A stretch of DNA of 64,000 bases from JBMNCQ01 sp049366715 (GTDB taxonomy: Bacteria > Bacillota > Peptococcia > Peptococcales > BICA1-8), in contig JBMNCQ010000036.1 in assembly GCA_049366715.1 (NCBI GenBank), positions 1 through 64,000 of the forward strand, given 5' to 3'. Numbering within the stretch: position 1 is the stretch's first letter; every line of letters starts with the position of its first letter. The position numbers were made by a program, and so were the translations under genes. A model generated the notes under the pieces. That model saw only the letters and a program-made list of their open reading frames with translations, was not told where the DNA came from and ran no database searches. Of the stretch, positions 33,721 through 42,990 are shown piece after piece.

Positions 33721-35394
33721 ATGGAATTGCGTAGTGCAAAAATTCTAAACAGACCGGAATGGAGTATTAACAGAGCCTATTATAAATCAATGGGTTATAC
33801 TGATGCTGATTTAGAAAAGCCCGTGATTGGTATTGCTAATGCCTGGAGTACTACAGTACCTGGCCATTATAATCTTCGCCAGGTCGCAGAAGCGGTTAAG
33901 GAAGGGATTAGAGAAGCAGGTGGAACTCCTGTGGAATTTGGGGTAATCGGTGCCTGTGATGGTATTGCAGAAGGTCACGAAGGCATGCGGTATATTTTAC
34001 CAACCAGGGATATCATTGCCGATAGCATTGAATTAATGGTTCAAGCCCATCAATATGACGGGATTGTGTTGTTAGGCTCCTGTGACAAAATAGTCCCCGG
34101 GATGTTAATGGCTGCAGCACGATTGAATTTACCTGCTATTTTTGTCAATGGAGGACCCATGCTGAGCGGGCCGGTAATACACGGACGTAAAGCCGATACG
34201 ACTTCAATCATTGAAGGAGTAGGGAAATTAAAAAAAGGTGAAATTACGGAAGAAGATTTAATTAAAATGGAGGATGTATGCGCTCCGACCTGTGGGTCAT
34301 GTTCTTTTTTAGGAACTGCAAATACGATGTGCTGCATTGCGGAAGCTTTGGGTATGTCTTTAACAGGGAGTGCCGTTATTCCTGCTGTCTATAACGACCG
34401 GTTAAAAATTGCTCAGGAATCGGGCCGGGCTGTTGTTGATTTGGTTAATCAAGGAATTACGGCCAGAATGATTATTAATAAAGCGTCTATTGAAAATGCC
34501 GTGCGGTTAAATTCTGCTATCGGCGGGTCGACAAATTCCGCTTTGCATATTCCCGCCATTGCTTATGAAGCCAAAGTAGATTTTAATATGGAAATATTTG
34601 ATGATTTTAGCAGGACCACGCCTTTAATTGCTAAAATGAATCCGGCTGCCTCTCCTAATGTGATCGATTTTTATGAGGCCGGCGGAGTACCTGTTGTGCT
34701 AAAAGAAATCATGTCTTTGTTAAATTTAGATGTTGTGAGTGTTACCGGTAAGACGATGGGGGAAAATATTAAAAAATATCAATCACCAAATAATGAAATC
34801 GTAAAGACTTTTGCGAAGCCTTTTAGTGTGACCGGCGGGCTTGCCGTGCTTTACGGAAGCCTGGCGCCCAATTCGGCCGTAACCAAGCCGGCAGCAATCA
34901 ATCCCCGGATGCATGCTTTTACGGGACCGGCCCACGTATTTGATAGTGAAGATGAAGCGAATACGGCAATTTTAAATAATGAGATAAAACCAGGTGAGGT
35001 CGTGGTGATTCGTTATGAAGGTCCTAAAGGGGGACCGGGGATGCCCGAGATGTTTAAAGCGATGAAACTTCTCTATGGTTTGGGGCTGGCAGACAAGGTG
35101 GCTCTTGTGACGGACGGGAGATTTTCCGGGACGAATAACGGATGCTTTGTCGGTCATATTTCCCCCGAAGCTCAAGAGGGCGGGCCAATAGCTTTGGTGA
35201 AAAATGGTGATATGATCCATATTAATATTCCGGAGAGGAAGCTGGAACTTGAAGTAGCCGAAACCGAGCTGACCGGCAGGAAGGCAGACTGGCAGCCGCC
35301 CAAGCCCAGAGTGACAGAAGGCTATTTATATGTATACAGTAAATTAGCTGAATCAGCGGATAAAGGAGCAATTATCAAAAACAGAGCCGATTAA
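33721..35394 (+). CDS. ilvD: IlvD/EDD-family Fe-S dehydratase, copy 2
   Basis: A 557-residue dehydratase of the dihydroxyacid/sugar-acid family. Visible motifs: LLGSCDKIVPGM and DVCAPTCGSCSFLGTANTM (cluster Cys), GGSTNSALHIPA, and GRFSGTNNGCFVGHISPEA. It diverges from copy 1 throughout and keeps the usual GHEGM element, so the two probably differ in substrate. It opens a five-gene operon with a DUF1537 kinase, PdxA2, LarA and PanB, which points to C4 or related sugar acids. I chose the ATG after GGGGTGGGGAG; a GTG 12 bases upstream is possible. Confidence 0.85.
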   Translation: MELRSAKILNRPEWSINRAYYKSMGYTDADLEKPVIGIANAWSTTVPGHYNLRQVAEAVKEGIREAGGTPVEFGVIGACDGIAEGHEGMRYILPTRDIIADSIELMVQAHQYDGIVLLGSCDKIVPGMLMAAARLNLPAIFVNGGPMLSGPVIHGRKADTTSIIEGVGKLKKGEITEEDLIKMEDVCAPTCGSCSFLGTANTMCCIAEALGMSLTGSAVIPAVYNDRLKIAQESGRAVVDLVNQGITARMIINKASIENAVRLNSAIGGSTNSALHIPAIAYEAKVDFNMEIFDDFSRTTPLIAKMNPAASPNVIDFYEAGGVPVVLKEIMSLLNLDVVSVTGKTMGENIKKYQSPNNEIVKTFAKPFSVTGGLAVLYGSLAPNSAVTKPAAINPRMHAFTGPAHVFDSEDEANTAILNNEIKPGEVVVIRYEGPKGGPGMPEMFKAMKLLYGLGLADKVALVTDGRFSGTNNGCFVGHISPEAQEGGPIALVKNGDMIHINIPERKLELEVAETELTGRKADWQPPKPRVTEGYLYVYSKLAESADKGAIIKNRAD

Positions 35395-35411
35395 TAGTGG
35401 GAGGGTGACAA

Positions 35412-36698
35412 TTGCTTAATTATGTTATTATTGCCGATGATTTAAGCGGGGCCTGTGATACAGCCGTACAATTCAGCAATTTTGGATACAGGACTATCGT
35501 TATCAATAAGCTGGCTAATTTGCCGGCAAGAGATGCAGGCTTTAATGCCGTAGCGATTACGACTAATTCCCGGGATGCATCTGCAGCTGATGCTCAGTTG
35601 AAAATTAAGGAAGTATGTAAATCTCTAAAAAGTCTTCCGGACATCAACATTTATAAAAAAATTGATTCTACCTGGAGAGGTAATATTGGTGCGGAGCTTG
35701 AGACTTTATTAAGAGAGCTTGATTTGAAATTTGTTGTTATTTGCTCTGCTTATCCCCGGAATAAAAGAGTGGGTTTAGGCGGATATTTATTAGTTGACGG
35801 GCAGCTACTACATCATACATCAATGGCAAAAGACCCGGGGTCACCCATTAAAGAAGGATTTTTGCCGGATTTACTGCAGAAACAGACCCGTCTGCCTGTT
35901 AAATTAATAACCCTGAAGGTCATTGAAAAAGGCGTAGAAATATTAAAAGAATATATTCTCAGTAATATTAAAGACGGTCCTTGTTTGTTTATCGCAGATA
36001 CGATTGAAGAAAGTCATTTGGATATCCTGGCGCAACTTAGTGATGAGGGGCTGCCCAGGCATATCTATGTCGGTTCGGCAGGATTATCGGCAGCAATTTT
36101 AAGACAAGATAAAGAAAAGGGAGAAGCGGCGGAAGCGCTTCCTGTTTTAACTGTAATAGGCAGTGTTCATCCTAATAGTAATCTACAAGTTGATGAAATG
36201 ATTAAAAAATACGGGGTCAAGGAAATATATATACCATGGCCTAACCTCTTGCATTATAGCGAAGGTGCGTTAAAGGATTTTACAAAAGAAGCTTTAACTA
36301 CATTACAAGGGGGAGCCGATCTTGTTATTCGGACATCCCGGACTGCCAGTGATGTGGAATTAGCAAAGGCAGAGGCGGAGAGGTTAGGATTAAGCAGTCT
36401 TGAAATTGCAAATACTATTTCTTTAGGATTGCAGAAGTTTATGGCCGGGATTTTAGGTTATGTGGAATTAGCGGGAATAATGGTAACAGGAGGGGCTACT
36501 GCCCTGCAATTGCTGGAAGTTATGAATGCCGAAGGCATCGAAGTTGAAAGGGAGATAGAGGCCGGCGTTCCCCTGGGGAAAATTGTTGGCGGTACATTAA
36601 ATAATTTGCCAATTATTACCAAAGCCGGGGGATTTGGTTCCCGAAATATATTTTGCAACGGTGTGGAAATATTAAAACAAAGGGAGAGAAGTTTTTAA
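35412..36698 (+). CDS. Four-carbon acid sugar kinase family protein (DUF1537)
   Basis: A 428-residue kinase of the DUF1537 family, known to phosphorylate threonate, erythronate and related four-carbon acids at O4. The N-terminal substrate domain starts with IIADDLSGACDTAVQF, and the C-terminal nucleotide domain has MVTGGATALQLL and ITKAGGFG. Characterised members pair with PdxA2, which is the next gene here and overlaps this one by a base. The likely product is a 4-phospho sugar acid. Starts at TTG after GGGAGGTG. Confidence 0.88.
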   Translation: MLNYVIIADDLSGACDTAVQFSNFGYRTIVINKLANLPARDAGFNAVAITTNSRDASAADAQLKIKEVCKSLKSLPDINIYKKIDSTWRGNIGAELETLLRELDLKFVVICSAYPRNKRVGLGGYLLVDGQLLHHTSMAKDPGSPIKEGFLPDLLQKQTRLPVKLITLKVIEKGVEILKEYILSNIKDGPCLFIADTIEESHLDILAQLSDEGLPRHIYVGSAGLSAAILRQDKEKGEAAEALPVLTVIGSVHPNSNLQVDEMIKKYGVKEIYIPWPNLLHYSEGALKDFTKEALTTLQGGADLVIRTSRTASDVELAKAEAERLGLSSLEIANTISLGLQKFMAGILGYVELAGIMVTGGATALQLLEVMNAEGIEVEREIEAGVPLGKIVGGTLNNLPIITKAGGFGSRNIFCNGVEILKQRERSF

Positions 36699-37705
36699 TG
36701 AAACAAAGACCAATTTTGGCAATTACCATGGGTGATCCGGCGGGTGTCGGGGCAGAAATAGCCGTAAAAGCTTTAAGCAAAAAAGAGTACTATGATATCG
36801 CTCGTCCTTTTATTATTGGTGATAAAGGAAGAATTACAGAAAGTTTAAAATTTAGCGCAGAAGAATTGGCTGTTCATGTAATCAAAAGCGTTGATGAAGC
36901 TAAGTTTACCTATGGAATTATCGATGTTTTACATATTGATATCGAAGGGGTAGATAAAGTACCTTATGGTCAGGTCGGTGCAACGGCCGGTAAAGCTGCC
37001 GTTAGTTATATTTTTAAATCGATAGAAATGGCTAACAGCCGGGAAATAGATGCTGTTGTGACAGGGCCGATCAATAAGGAGTCTATGCACTTAGCCGGCT
37101 ATAAAAATTATCCCGGACATACGGAAATCTATGCGGAGAAAACAAATACGAAAGATTATGCGATGATGTTATATACTGACGGGTATTATGTTATTCATGT
37201 GAGTACCCATGTTTCTTTACGGGATGCCTGTGACCGGGCTACTAAAAAAAGAGTTAAGAAAGTCATTGAACTTGCTCATGATATGATAAATACTTATTCC
37301 ATCGAAAATCCGACAATCGCAGTTGCAGGTTTAAATCCCCATTGTGGAGAAGGCGGTGCCTTTGGTGACGAGGAAATAAAAGAAATCATTCCTGCAATAG
37401 AGGAGGCTCAGCATGAAGGGATCAAGGTAATCGGTCCCGTCCCCCCGGATAGTATTTTTTACCGGGCGATGAAGGGACAATTTAAGGTAATTGTTGTGAT
37501 GTACCATGATCAAGGGCATATCCCTGTTAAAGTTATAAATTTTGATGATGGTGTAAATGTTACGATCGGGCTTCCTATTATCAGAACTTCTGTTGATCAT
37601 GGTACAGCTTTTGGCAGGGCAGGTCAAGGAAGGGCATCAGCGGCAAGTATGGAGGAAGCGTTGAAATTAGCTGCCAGGATGGCCAGAGAAAAATATTACA
37701 AATAA
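36698..37705 (+). CDS. pdxA: PdxA2-type 4-phosphoerythronate/threonate dehydrogenase
   Basis: A 335-residue PdxA-family dehydrogenase. Metal histidines are visible in YPGHTEIYAE, STHVSLRDAC and MYHDQGHIPVK. Family members oxidise and decarboxylate 4-phosphohydroxythreonine (vitamin B6 synthesis) or, as PdxA2, 4-phospho-threonate/erythronate to DHAP and CO2. Overlap with the DUF1537 kinase makes the second role far more likely. The start ATG overlaps the kinase stop (TAATG); a longer frame from 36653 would overlap the kinase further and is not preferred. Confidence 0.88.
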   Translation: MKQRPILAITMGDPAGVGAEIAVKALSKKEYYDIARPFIIGDKGRITESLKFSAEELAVHVIKSVDEAKFTYGIIDVLHIDIEGVDKVPYGQVGATAGKAAVSYIFKSIEMANSREIDAVVTGPINKESMHLAGYKNYPGHTEIYAEKTNTKDYAMMLYTDGYYVIHVSTHVSLRDACDRATKKRVKKVIELAHDMINTYSIENPTIAVAGLNPHCGEGGAFGDEEIKEIIPAIEEAQHEGIKVIGPVPPDSIFYRAMKGQFKVIVVMYHDQGHIPVKVINFDDGVNVTIGLPIIRTSVDHGTAFGRAGQGRASAASMEEALKLAARMAREKYYK

Positions 37706-37722
37706 GTTTAGGAGGTGATTTA

Positions 37723-38997
37723 TTGAAGGGAATTAATGTAAAGATCCCGTATGGATCAACTGAATTATCTGTGCAGGTTGCAGAGGAAAACTTAATCGGT
37801 ATTTACTCTCCTAAGGATGTAAGATCTGTTGAGAATGTTACAGCAGAGGTGGAGAGGGCTTTAGCAGAACCTATTGGTGCCGCATCTCTGGCCGATCTGG
37901 TACGGGGTAAAGACAAGATTGTTATTGTAGCTGACGATAACACCAGGTTAACACCTACCGACAAAATTATTCCTGTGCTGCTTAATGAAATGAATAAGGC
38001 AGGAATAGAAGATGGGCAGATAACCATAGTGATTGCCTTAGGTACTCACCGGGATATGACTAAAGAAGAAATTATTACTAAATTCGGTGAGGAAGTAGTT
38101 AAAAGAGTTAAAGTGATTAATCATGATTTTGTTCATCCTGAAGCTTTAGTTGATTTAGGTACTACACCTAATGGTACCCCTATTTCCATAAATAAAATTG
38201 CTTATGAAGCCGATTTTAAAATTGGGATCGGGAGTATAGTACCTCATCATATTCCCGGTTTTGCAGGGGGGGCCAAAATTGTCCAGCCTGGTATTTCCGG
38301 TTTGGCTACAACGGGTTCTACTCATTTGTTAAGTGTACAGGAAAAAAGGTCTTACTTAGGTGTAGAGGATAACCCTGTACGCAGGGAACTGAACCAAATT
38401 GCCCGTACTATCGGCATGAATGTTATTTTTAATACTGTTCTGGATCGTTTTGGCAATGTTGTCCGAGGATTCTATGGTGATTTGGAAGAAGCTTTCAAGC
38501 AGGGTGTTGAATTATCGAAAGAAGTATATGCCGTAAGTGTTCCCGAAGAGGCAGATATTGTTTTGGCAAGTTCTCACCCTTGTGATTTAGAATTCTGGCA
38601 GGCCCATAAGACTTTGTATGCAGCAGACAAAGCTGTTAAAGAAAAAGGGATCATTATTGTTGTTACACCGTGCCCTGAAGGGGTATCAAAAGTCCATGGT
38701 GAAATGATTGAAATTACCCGAAAAAGTTCTCAGGAAGTACGGGACATGGTCAAGCAAGGTGAGATTAAAGATTTGACGGGTGCTGCTTTAGCAATTGCCT
38801 GGGCGCAAGTAAAAGAAAGAGAAACTGTTTACATAGTTTCCGACGGAATTACGCCGGAAGAAGGTTTGAAATTAGGATTTACTCCTTTTAGAACAGTTGC
38901 AGATGCATTACAAAAGGCAAGGGAGATCAAAGGAGCTAATGCAAAGGTAACTATTTTGACCCATGCCCCCGATACTCTTCCCATAATAAATAACTAA
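37723..38997 (+). CDS. LarA-family nickel-pincer racemase/epimerase (DUF2088), copy 2
   Basis: A 424-residue LarA relative. Key residues align with Lactiplantibacillus LarA at a constant +1 offset: H109 (ALGTHR), H175 (IVPHHIPG), K185 (AGGAKI) and H201 (GSTHLL). It is only distantly similar to copy 1, so the two clusters probably handle different stereocentres or chain lengths. In this operon it would interconvert C2 epimers of a sugar or hydroxy acid ahead of the dehydratase or the kinase. Starts at TTG after AGGAGGTG. Confidence 0.85.
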   Translation: MKGINVKIPYGSTELSVQVAEENLIGIYSPKDVRSVENVTAEVERALAEPIGAASLADLVRGKDKIVIVADDNTRLTPTDKIIPVLLNEMNKAGIEDGQITIVIALGTHRDMTKEEIITKFGEEVVKRVKVINHDFVHPEALVDLGTTPNGTPISINKIAYEADFKIGIGSIVPHHIPGFAGGAKIVQPGISGLATTGSTHLLSVQEKRSYLGVEDNPVRRELNQIARTIGMNVIFNTVLDRFGNVVRGFYGDLEEAFKQGVELSKEVYAVSVPEEADIVLASSHPCDLEFWQAHKTLYAADKAVKEKGIIIVVTPCPEGVSKVHGEMIEITRKSSQEVRDMVKQGEIKDLTGAALAIAWAQVKERETVYIVSDGITPEEGLKLGFTPFRTVADALQKAREIKGANAKVTILTHAPDTLPIINN

Positions 38998-39017
38998 CAA
39001 AAAGGATGGTGTTTTTA

Positions 39018-39878
39018 ATGTCGAAAAAAACAATATTGGATTTTCAAAAAATGGTTGCTGAAGGTGAACAGATTACTTATCTTACTGCTTATGATTATCT
39101 GACTGCAAAGATGGTAGAAAAAGCAGGCATTGATATGATTTTAGTAGGTGACTCTTTAGGAATGGTTTCGCTTGGATATGAAACAACATTGCCGGTAACT
39201 TTAGAGGATATGATCCGTCATTGTCAAGCAGTCCGCCGCGGTGCACCCGATACCTTTATAGTTGGTGATATGACTTACATGTCTTATCAGGTATCTGACG
39301 AACAGGCTATTGCCAGTGCGGGCAGAATGGTTAAAGAAGGCGGTTGTGATGCTGTTAAGCTTGAAGGCGGCGGTCCCCGTATGGTAAGTAGAATCCAGGC
39401 GATCAACGAAGCAGGTATTTTAGTAATGGGCCATATCGGTCTTACTCCTCAATCCATGGGGCAGCAGGGCGGTTATAAAGCTCAAGGCAGACAATCACAA
39501 GCTGCTGTTAAAGTTGTTAAAGAAGCCAAAAGAATTGAAGAAGCCGGTGCATTCAGTTGTTTAGTTGAGGCAGTGCCTTCTGCGGTAGGTAAAGCAATTA
39601 CAGAGAGAGCGAATAATATCATTTTAGGTATTGGTGCAGGACCCTATACCCATGGTCAGCTTTTAATCTATGCTGATATGATTGGTTTATTTGATAACTT
39701 TACACCAAAATTTGTAAGACAATATGCAAATGTAAATGAAATCATCACAAATGCCTTCAAACAATATCATCAAGAAGTTAAAGAACAAAAATTCCCTATT
39801 GACGGTGAGCATACATATAAAATGAAAGAAGAAGAAGTTAAAGATTTCTTAGCTCTCCTGGAAAAAGAAGGTATGTAG
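39018..39878 (+). CDS. panB: PanB-family ketopantoate hydroxymethyltransferase, paralogue 3
   Basis: A 286-residue PanB-family barrel with D45 (VGDSLG), D84 (GDMTY), E116 (KLEGG) and E184 (CLVEAVP). The second metal motif reads GDMTY in place of the usual GDMPF/Y, and VEAVP differs from LECVP, small changes near the substrate pocket. It ends the second LarA/IlvD operon. I prefer the ATG 12 bases after AAAAGG; a frame starting at 39006 has no room for a ribosome-binding site. The role is inferred to be C1 transfer to or from folate in this pathway. Confidence 0.84.
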   Translation: MSKKTILDFQKMVAEGEQITYLTAYDYLTAKMVEKAGIDMILVGDSLGMVSLGYETTLPVTLEDMIRHCQAVRRGAPDTFIVGDMTYMSYQVSDEQAIASAGRMVKEGGCDAVKLEGGGPRMVSRIQAINEAGILVMGHIGLTPQSMGQQGGYKAQGRQSQAAVKVVKEAKRIEEAGAFSCLVEAVPSAVGKAITERANNIILGIGAGPYTHGQLLIYADMIGLFDNFTPKFVRQYANVNEIITNAFKQYHQEVKEQKFPIDGEHTYKMKEEEVKDFLALLEKEGM

Positions 39879-39912
39879 GTCTTGCAAAAAACGGAAGAGT
39901 CCTAATTAAGGG

Positions 39913-39940
39913 CGGTTCAATAGGGTAACTTATTGAACCG
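39913..39940 (+). terminator. Hairpin after panB paralogue 3
   Basis: 10-bp stem CGGTTCAATA / TATTGAACCG, without a clear T-run. It precedes a stronger terminator. Confidence 0.5.
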
Positions 39941-39964
39941 TATTCCAAACCGATACGGAGAAAG

Positions 39965-40008
39965 AAAAAGAGGCATTATTCCAGCAAGAATTAATGCCTC
40001 TTTTTTTA
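39965..40008 (+). terminator. Intrinsic terminator of the second sugar-acid operon
   Basis: 12-bp stem AAAGAGGCATTA / TAATGCCTCTTT followed by a T-run. Confidence 0.9.
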
Positions 40009-40044
40009 TATTGTCCGAATGATATAGCGCTTGTTAGTTCAAAG

Positions 40045-40336
40045 CTATCTCGCGCATGACGGAAGTCCTTTTTTAGCGTAAGCTCCCGTCGGCTCGATCT
40101 GCTGGAAATGATTTTTATACGCATGGACAAGCCGGTTGTTGAAGCTCAATTTGCGCAGAATTTCGTTTAGAACGTTTATAACCCTGCCCCTTTTCAAACG
40201 CCTCCTGCGGTGAATCAAGTGAATTGGCAACGGAGTATTTCCCATTTTGATTGACAAGGCGCTGAGCGAACTCCACAAGCTCTCAACCTGTCAGACCTGT
40301 CTTCCGGCAAGTTTCTACTGCCGATTTATAATTCAT
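40045..40336 (-). pseudogene. Decayed gene, possibly transglutaminase-like
   Basis: From an ATG after GGGAGG the frame MNYKSAVETCRKTGLTG is cut by TGA. A frame then continues as ELVEFAQRLVNQNGKYSVAN and SPQEAFEKGQGY, and another as VLNEILRKLSFNNRLVHAYK. The order of these pieces suggests a single small transglutaminase-like protein broken by a stop and frameshifts. The family match is from memory of general motifs and is tentative. Confidence 0.35.
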
Positions 40337-40380
40337 ATGAGGCCTCCCGGGTAATAACTGATAAAATATTATTAACATAT

Positions 40381-40674
40381 TCAGGTTAACTTATAGACCG
40401 TAACTGTCAACCGATACGAAAAAGCTCCTGTGGCAAAGGCGTCGGCCTTGGACCGGGGAAGATTGCTTATGTTAAATAATTTAGTTATTAATGATATCCG
40501 GCGTGTAAGCTTGCGTAGTCCCATCTGCAACCGTATCGTCTCGTCCTCCGCTATTACCACTATTCCAAATGCGGTGCCGTCACTGTACACGATATCCGTC
40601 ATCATATCCGACGCCGACCCCGCGCCGAAGCCCGTTACGCTGCCCGGCGGCACGAAGGGCGTGTACTTAAACAA
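40381..40674 (-). CDS. Uncertain ORF downstream of the LytTR regulator
   Basis: A 97-codon frame with TTG start encodes VYSDGTAFGIVVIAEDETIR and further charged sequence. It lies in the same direction as, and 80 bases after, the LytTR gene. No clear ribosome-binding site is seen. The opposite strand has an ORF of similar length, so coding status is doubtful. It may be a remnant of a sensor C-terminal domain. Confidence 0.25.
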   Translation of the reverse strand: MFKYTPFVPPGSVTGFGAGSASDMMTDIVYSDGTAFGIVVIAEDETIRLQMGLRKLTRRISLITKLFNISNLPRSKADAFATGAFSYRLTVTVYKLT

Positions 40675-40754
40675 AAACGGGTATCTTATATATGCGCTGC
40701 CGGACGCGGGGGCTAACGCCGCGATTTTGTTCCGCTCTGATGGTACAGCCCGCC

Positions 40755-41477
40755 TTAAAATTTATCCTTGCCGATGAAATTGATGAACGCCTTTTTTGCC
40801 TCGGGATAACAGGACTTGCTGATGGGGACGGCTTGCTTTGTGTCGGTTATGAAATCCGTCTTCGTTATCTGGGATACATGGTTGAGGTTTACCACAAAGC
40901 TCTTGTGGCTGAATATGAATCCGCCCGGGGGTAGCTGCTCGGCAAACTGGCTGAGAGCGCCGTAGGTTTCGTAAGCTTTGCTTTTCGTCGCGAAGATGAT
41001 CTTCCTGCCTCTTGATTCAAGATACACGATATCATCAAACGGAACGCGGACGACAGAGCCTGCGAACTTTATGTCGAGGCAGTTTTTCTCAAACCTTTTG
41101 GCAAAGTCGTACATGAGCACGCCTCGGAGCTTTTCCTCATCGACGGGCTTTAATATATAATGCAGCGCCTGCACGTCGTAGCCCTCGAAAACGAAATCCG
41201 GCGAGCTGGTGATAAAAACGATGCTGACGTTTTGGTCCTTTCCCCGGATGCGCCGCGCCGCCTCGACGCCGCTCAGCTCATCCATGATAATGTCAAGAAA
41301 CAGAATATCGAACCGCTTGCCCTGCTCCGCGACGGCGGCCGCGATTTCCTCGCCTGAAGAAAACCGCACAAGGTCAAAACCGGCTTTCTGTCCGTGGAGG
41401 GCATGACCGATTTCTTCGCACAAGATATTCAGCTGCTGCATATCGTCGTCGCAGACCGCGATTTTGTATCGGTTCAT
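40755..41477 (-). CDS. LytTR-family response regulator
   Basis: A 240-residue two-domain regulator. The receiver domain has the acidic pocket D10-D12, the phosphoacceptor D62 in LFLDIIMDE and K in YILKPVDE. The LytTR DNA-binding domain (about 138-240) has VVRVPFDDIVYLESRGRKI and HKSFVVNLNHV. Such proteins control peptide-signalling, competence or envelope genes with a histidine kinase partner, none of which is seen nearby. I chose the ATG after AGGAG; a TTG 15 bases upstream is in frame. The region is GC-richer than its flanks and bordered by decayed genes. Confidence 0.88.
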   Translation of the reverse strand: MNRYKIAVCDDDMQQLNILCEEIGHALHGQKAGFDLVRFSSGEEIAAAVAEQGKRFDILFLDIIMDELSGVEAARRIRGKDQNVSIVFITSSPDFVFEGYDVQALHYILKPVDEEKLRGVLMYDFAKRFEKNCLDIKFAGSVVRVPFDDIVYLESRGRKIIFATKSKAYETYGALSQFAEQLPPGGFIFSHKSFVVNLNHVSQITKTDFITDTKQAVPISKSCYPEAKKAFINFIGKDKF

Positions 41478-41648
41478 ACACAACTCCTGCAAGTCAGGCT
41501 GACAGCTTGAACTTTAAGTCAGCCCCGGTTTCTCACGGTTAGTATAACAAAAATCGTACTTTTCTTCAACAAACCGCTTTTCGGAGATTTGGATAGCGAT
41601 ATATCGAAAAAAACGGTATCCTGTATCGCTGAAGGGAGGTCGTTTTCA

Positions 41649-42210
41649 TGAAGATAATAATTACCGTAATAACCGTGGTGGCGGCAGCGTCGGAACGGCG
41701 GTCGGCAATCCCCGCGATGAGCTCATCGCGGCATCATGGGCGGCGGCATGAGCGCCGAGGATATGTACGAGAACGGGAACAAAATCGAAATTATAGGCGG
41801 AGCAGAATGTCCGTTGAGTGAATTAACCTCTCTGTCATCCGAACAGCCGGAGATAACAGGCGAAGTCATACATGTCCCGATTCAGCCACCGCGGTAACGA
41901 AAGACAGTACTCCGCCGCCATATAAACCAAATGAAGAGCCGTATAATCCCTAAACGGGCTGAGTGCTGAGCATTTTCTTTAGCGAGAAGATTGAAATTGG
42001 AGAACGGGCGGAACGGTATTCCGGAACGGCGGAGCAGGAAATCGTTATTCCCTACCGTGACAGCGGAGCCGTAGGGCATTCGCTGAAAAAGCCGAGAAAA
42101 TACTGGAGCATCAGCAAAGGCAGACAGCTGGTTCACATTACGTTCCTATGGAATGGGACATTTAGGATTCTTCCTTTTTTTGTTTATCCTGGAGGGCGAT
42201 AATTTGGCGG
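41649..42210 (+). pseudogene. Decayed ORFs, including a possible recombinase C-terminus
   Basis: An ATG after GGGAGG opens a hydrophobic start (MKIIITVITVVAAA). A second frame from 41748 reads MSAEDMYENGNKIEIIGGAE and ends near VIHVPIQPPR, and a third continues TKDSTPPPYKPNEEPYNP. Further on, SIFFSEKIEIGERAERYSGT and AEQEIVIPYRDSGAV resemble the end of a serine recombinase, again in broken frames. No intact gene is supported. Confidence 0.4.
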
Positions 42211-42318
42211 TGAAAGTCCGCTCGAGATGTATAATTTTTTATTAAATTAAGTCTTTTGTGTTGATTTCAAATATTTTCTTATTACGGATAAAGTTTGTTT
42301 AGAAACTCTTGAAATATA

Positions 42319-42341
42319 GAAAAAAGGCACTTTATAGTGCC
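42319..42341 (-). terminator. Terminator of the cold-shock gene
   Basis: On the minus strand, GGCACT / AGTGCC with a 4-base loop followed by TTTTTT. Confidence 0.85.
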
Positions 42342-42349
42342 TATTTGTT

Positions 42350-42550
42350 TTAGGAAGGTTTGACATTCGTTGCTTGCGGTCCTCTGGGACCATCTTCAAT
42401 TTCAAATTCAACTTTTTCCCCTTCATTAAGGGATTTATAACCTTCTTTCTGGATAGCGGAAAAGTGGACGAACACATCTCCTTCACCGTTTTCTCTTTCA
42501 ATAAATCCAAATCCTTTTTCTGCATTAAACCATTTAACAGTACCAAACAT
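42350..42550 (-). CDS. csp: Cold-shock protein (CspA family)
   Basis: A 66-residue single cold-shock domain, a small RNA/ssDNA chaperone in the cytoplasm. RNP1 is KGFGFI and RNP2 is VFVHFSAI. The length is exactly that of the family. It is a single gene with its own terminator; the AT-rich leader upstream could contain the long 5' UTR common in this family. Starts after AGGAGG. Confidence 0.95.
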   Translation of the reverse strand: MFGTVKWFNAEKGFGFIERENGEGDVFVHFSAIQKEGYKSLNEGEKVEFEIEDGPRGPQATNVKPS

Positions 42551-42990
42551 AATAAATGCCTCCTGTAAATTCTATTTCATTTAATATTATTTATTTTTTT
42601 AGCGGAAGTTATTCCGCAATTTATTTTTTTAGTAAATTTTTAGTTAAATTAGGGGCCGTAAGTTTTAAAATACTGCATTAAGTTTACTAATTTCTCGTGT
42701 AATTGGGAATTACGGAATAAATTGGAGAGTTTAGCCTTTGAATGCTATAATAATAGATATGAAATTCAACTAATTCTTTATAAAAAGATCTGTAAGCTCT
42801 TCAAAGACAGAATTGTATATGCAAAGGGCATAATCAGGGTAAGAAAGGCTTATATTTTCCTCAGGATTTATCGGCATATTTTCTATAGCGGCACAGGCGC
42901 TAATGCTTGTAGATTTGGGAGGCGGTTATTTTAATCTTCCGGGTAGGAATTTGGTTTATATAGAATTATAGAATGATGAGGAGGAATTTT
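42551..42990. other. Intergenic region between csp and the B3/B4 gene
   Basis: AT-rich and divergent from csp. A 70-codon frame (42722-42934) has no supporting features. GAGGAGG at its end serves the next gene. Probably holds promoters for both flanking genes. Confidence 0.4.

Noticed and set aside
40430..40777. Plus-strand ORF of 115 codons
   Set aside because: It overlaps the end of the LytTR gene and a minus-strand frame of similar size, and has no ribosome-binding site or known motif.
42722..42934. ORF of 70 codons upstream of the B3/B4 gene
   Set aside because: No ribosome-binding site, no family features, and AT-rich composition typical of intergenic DNA.
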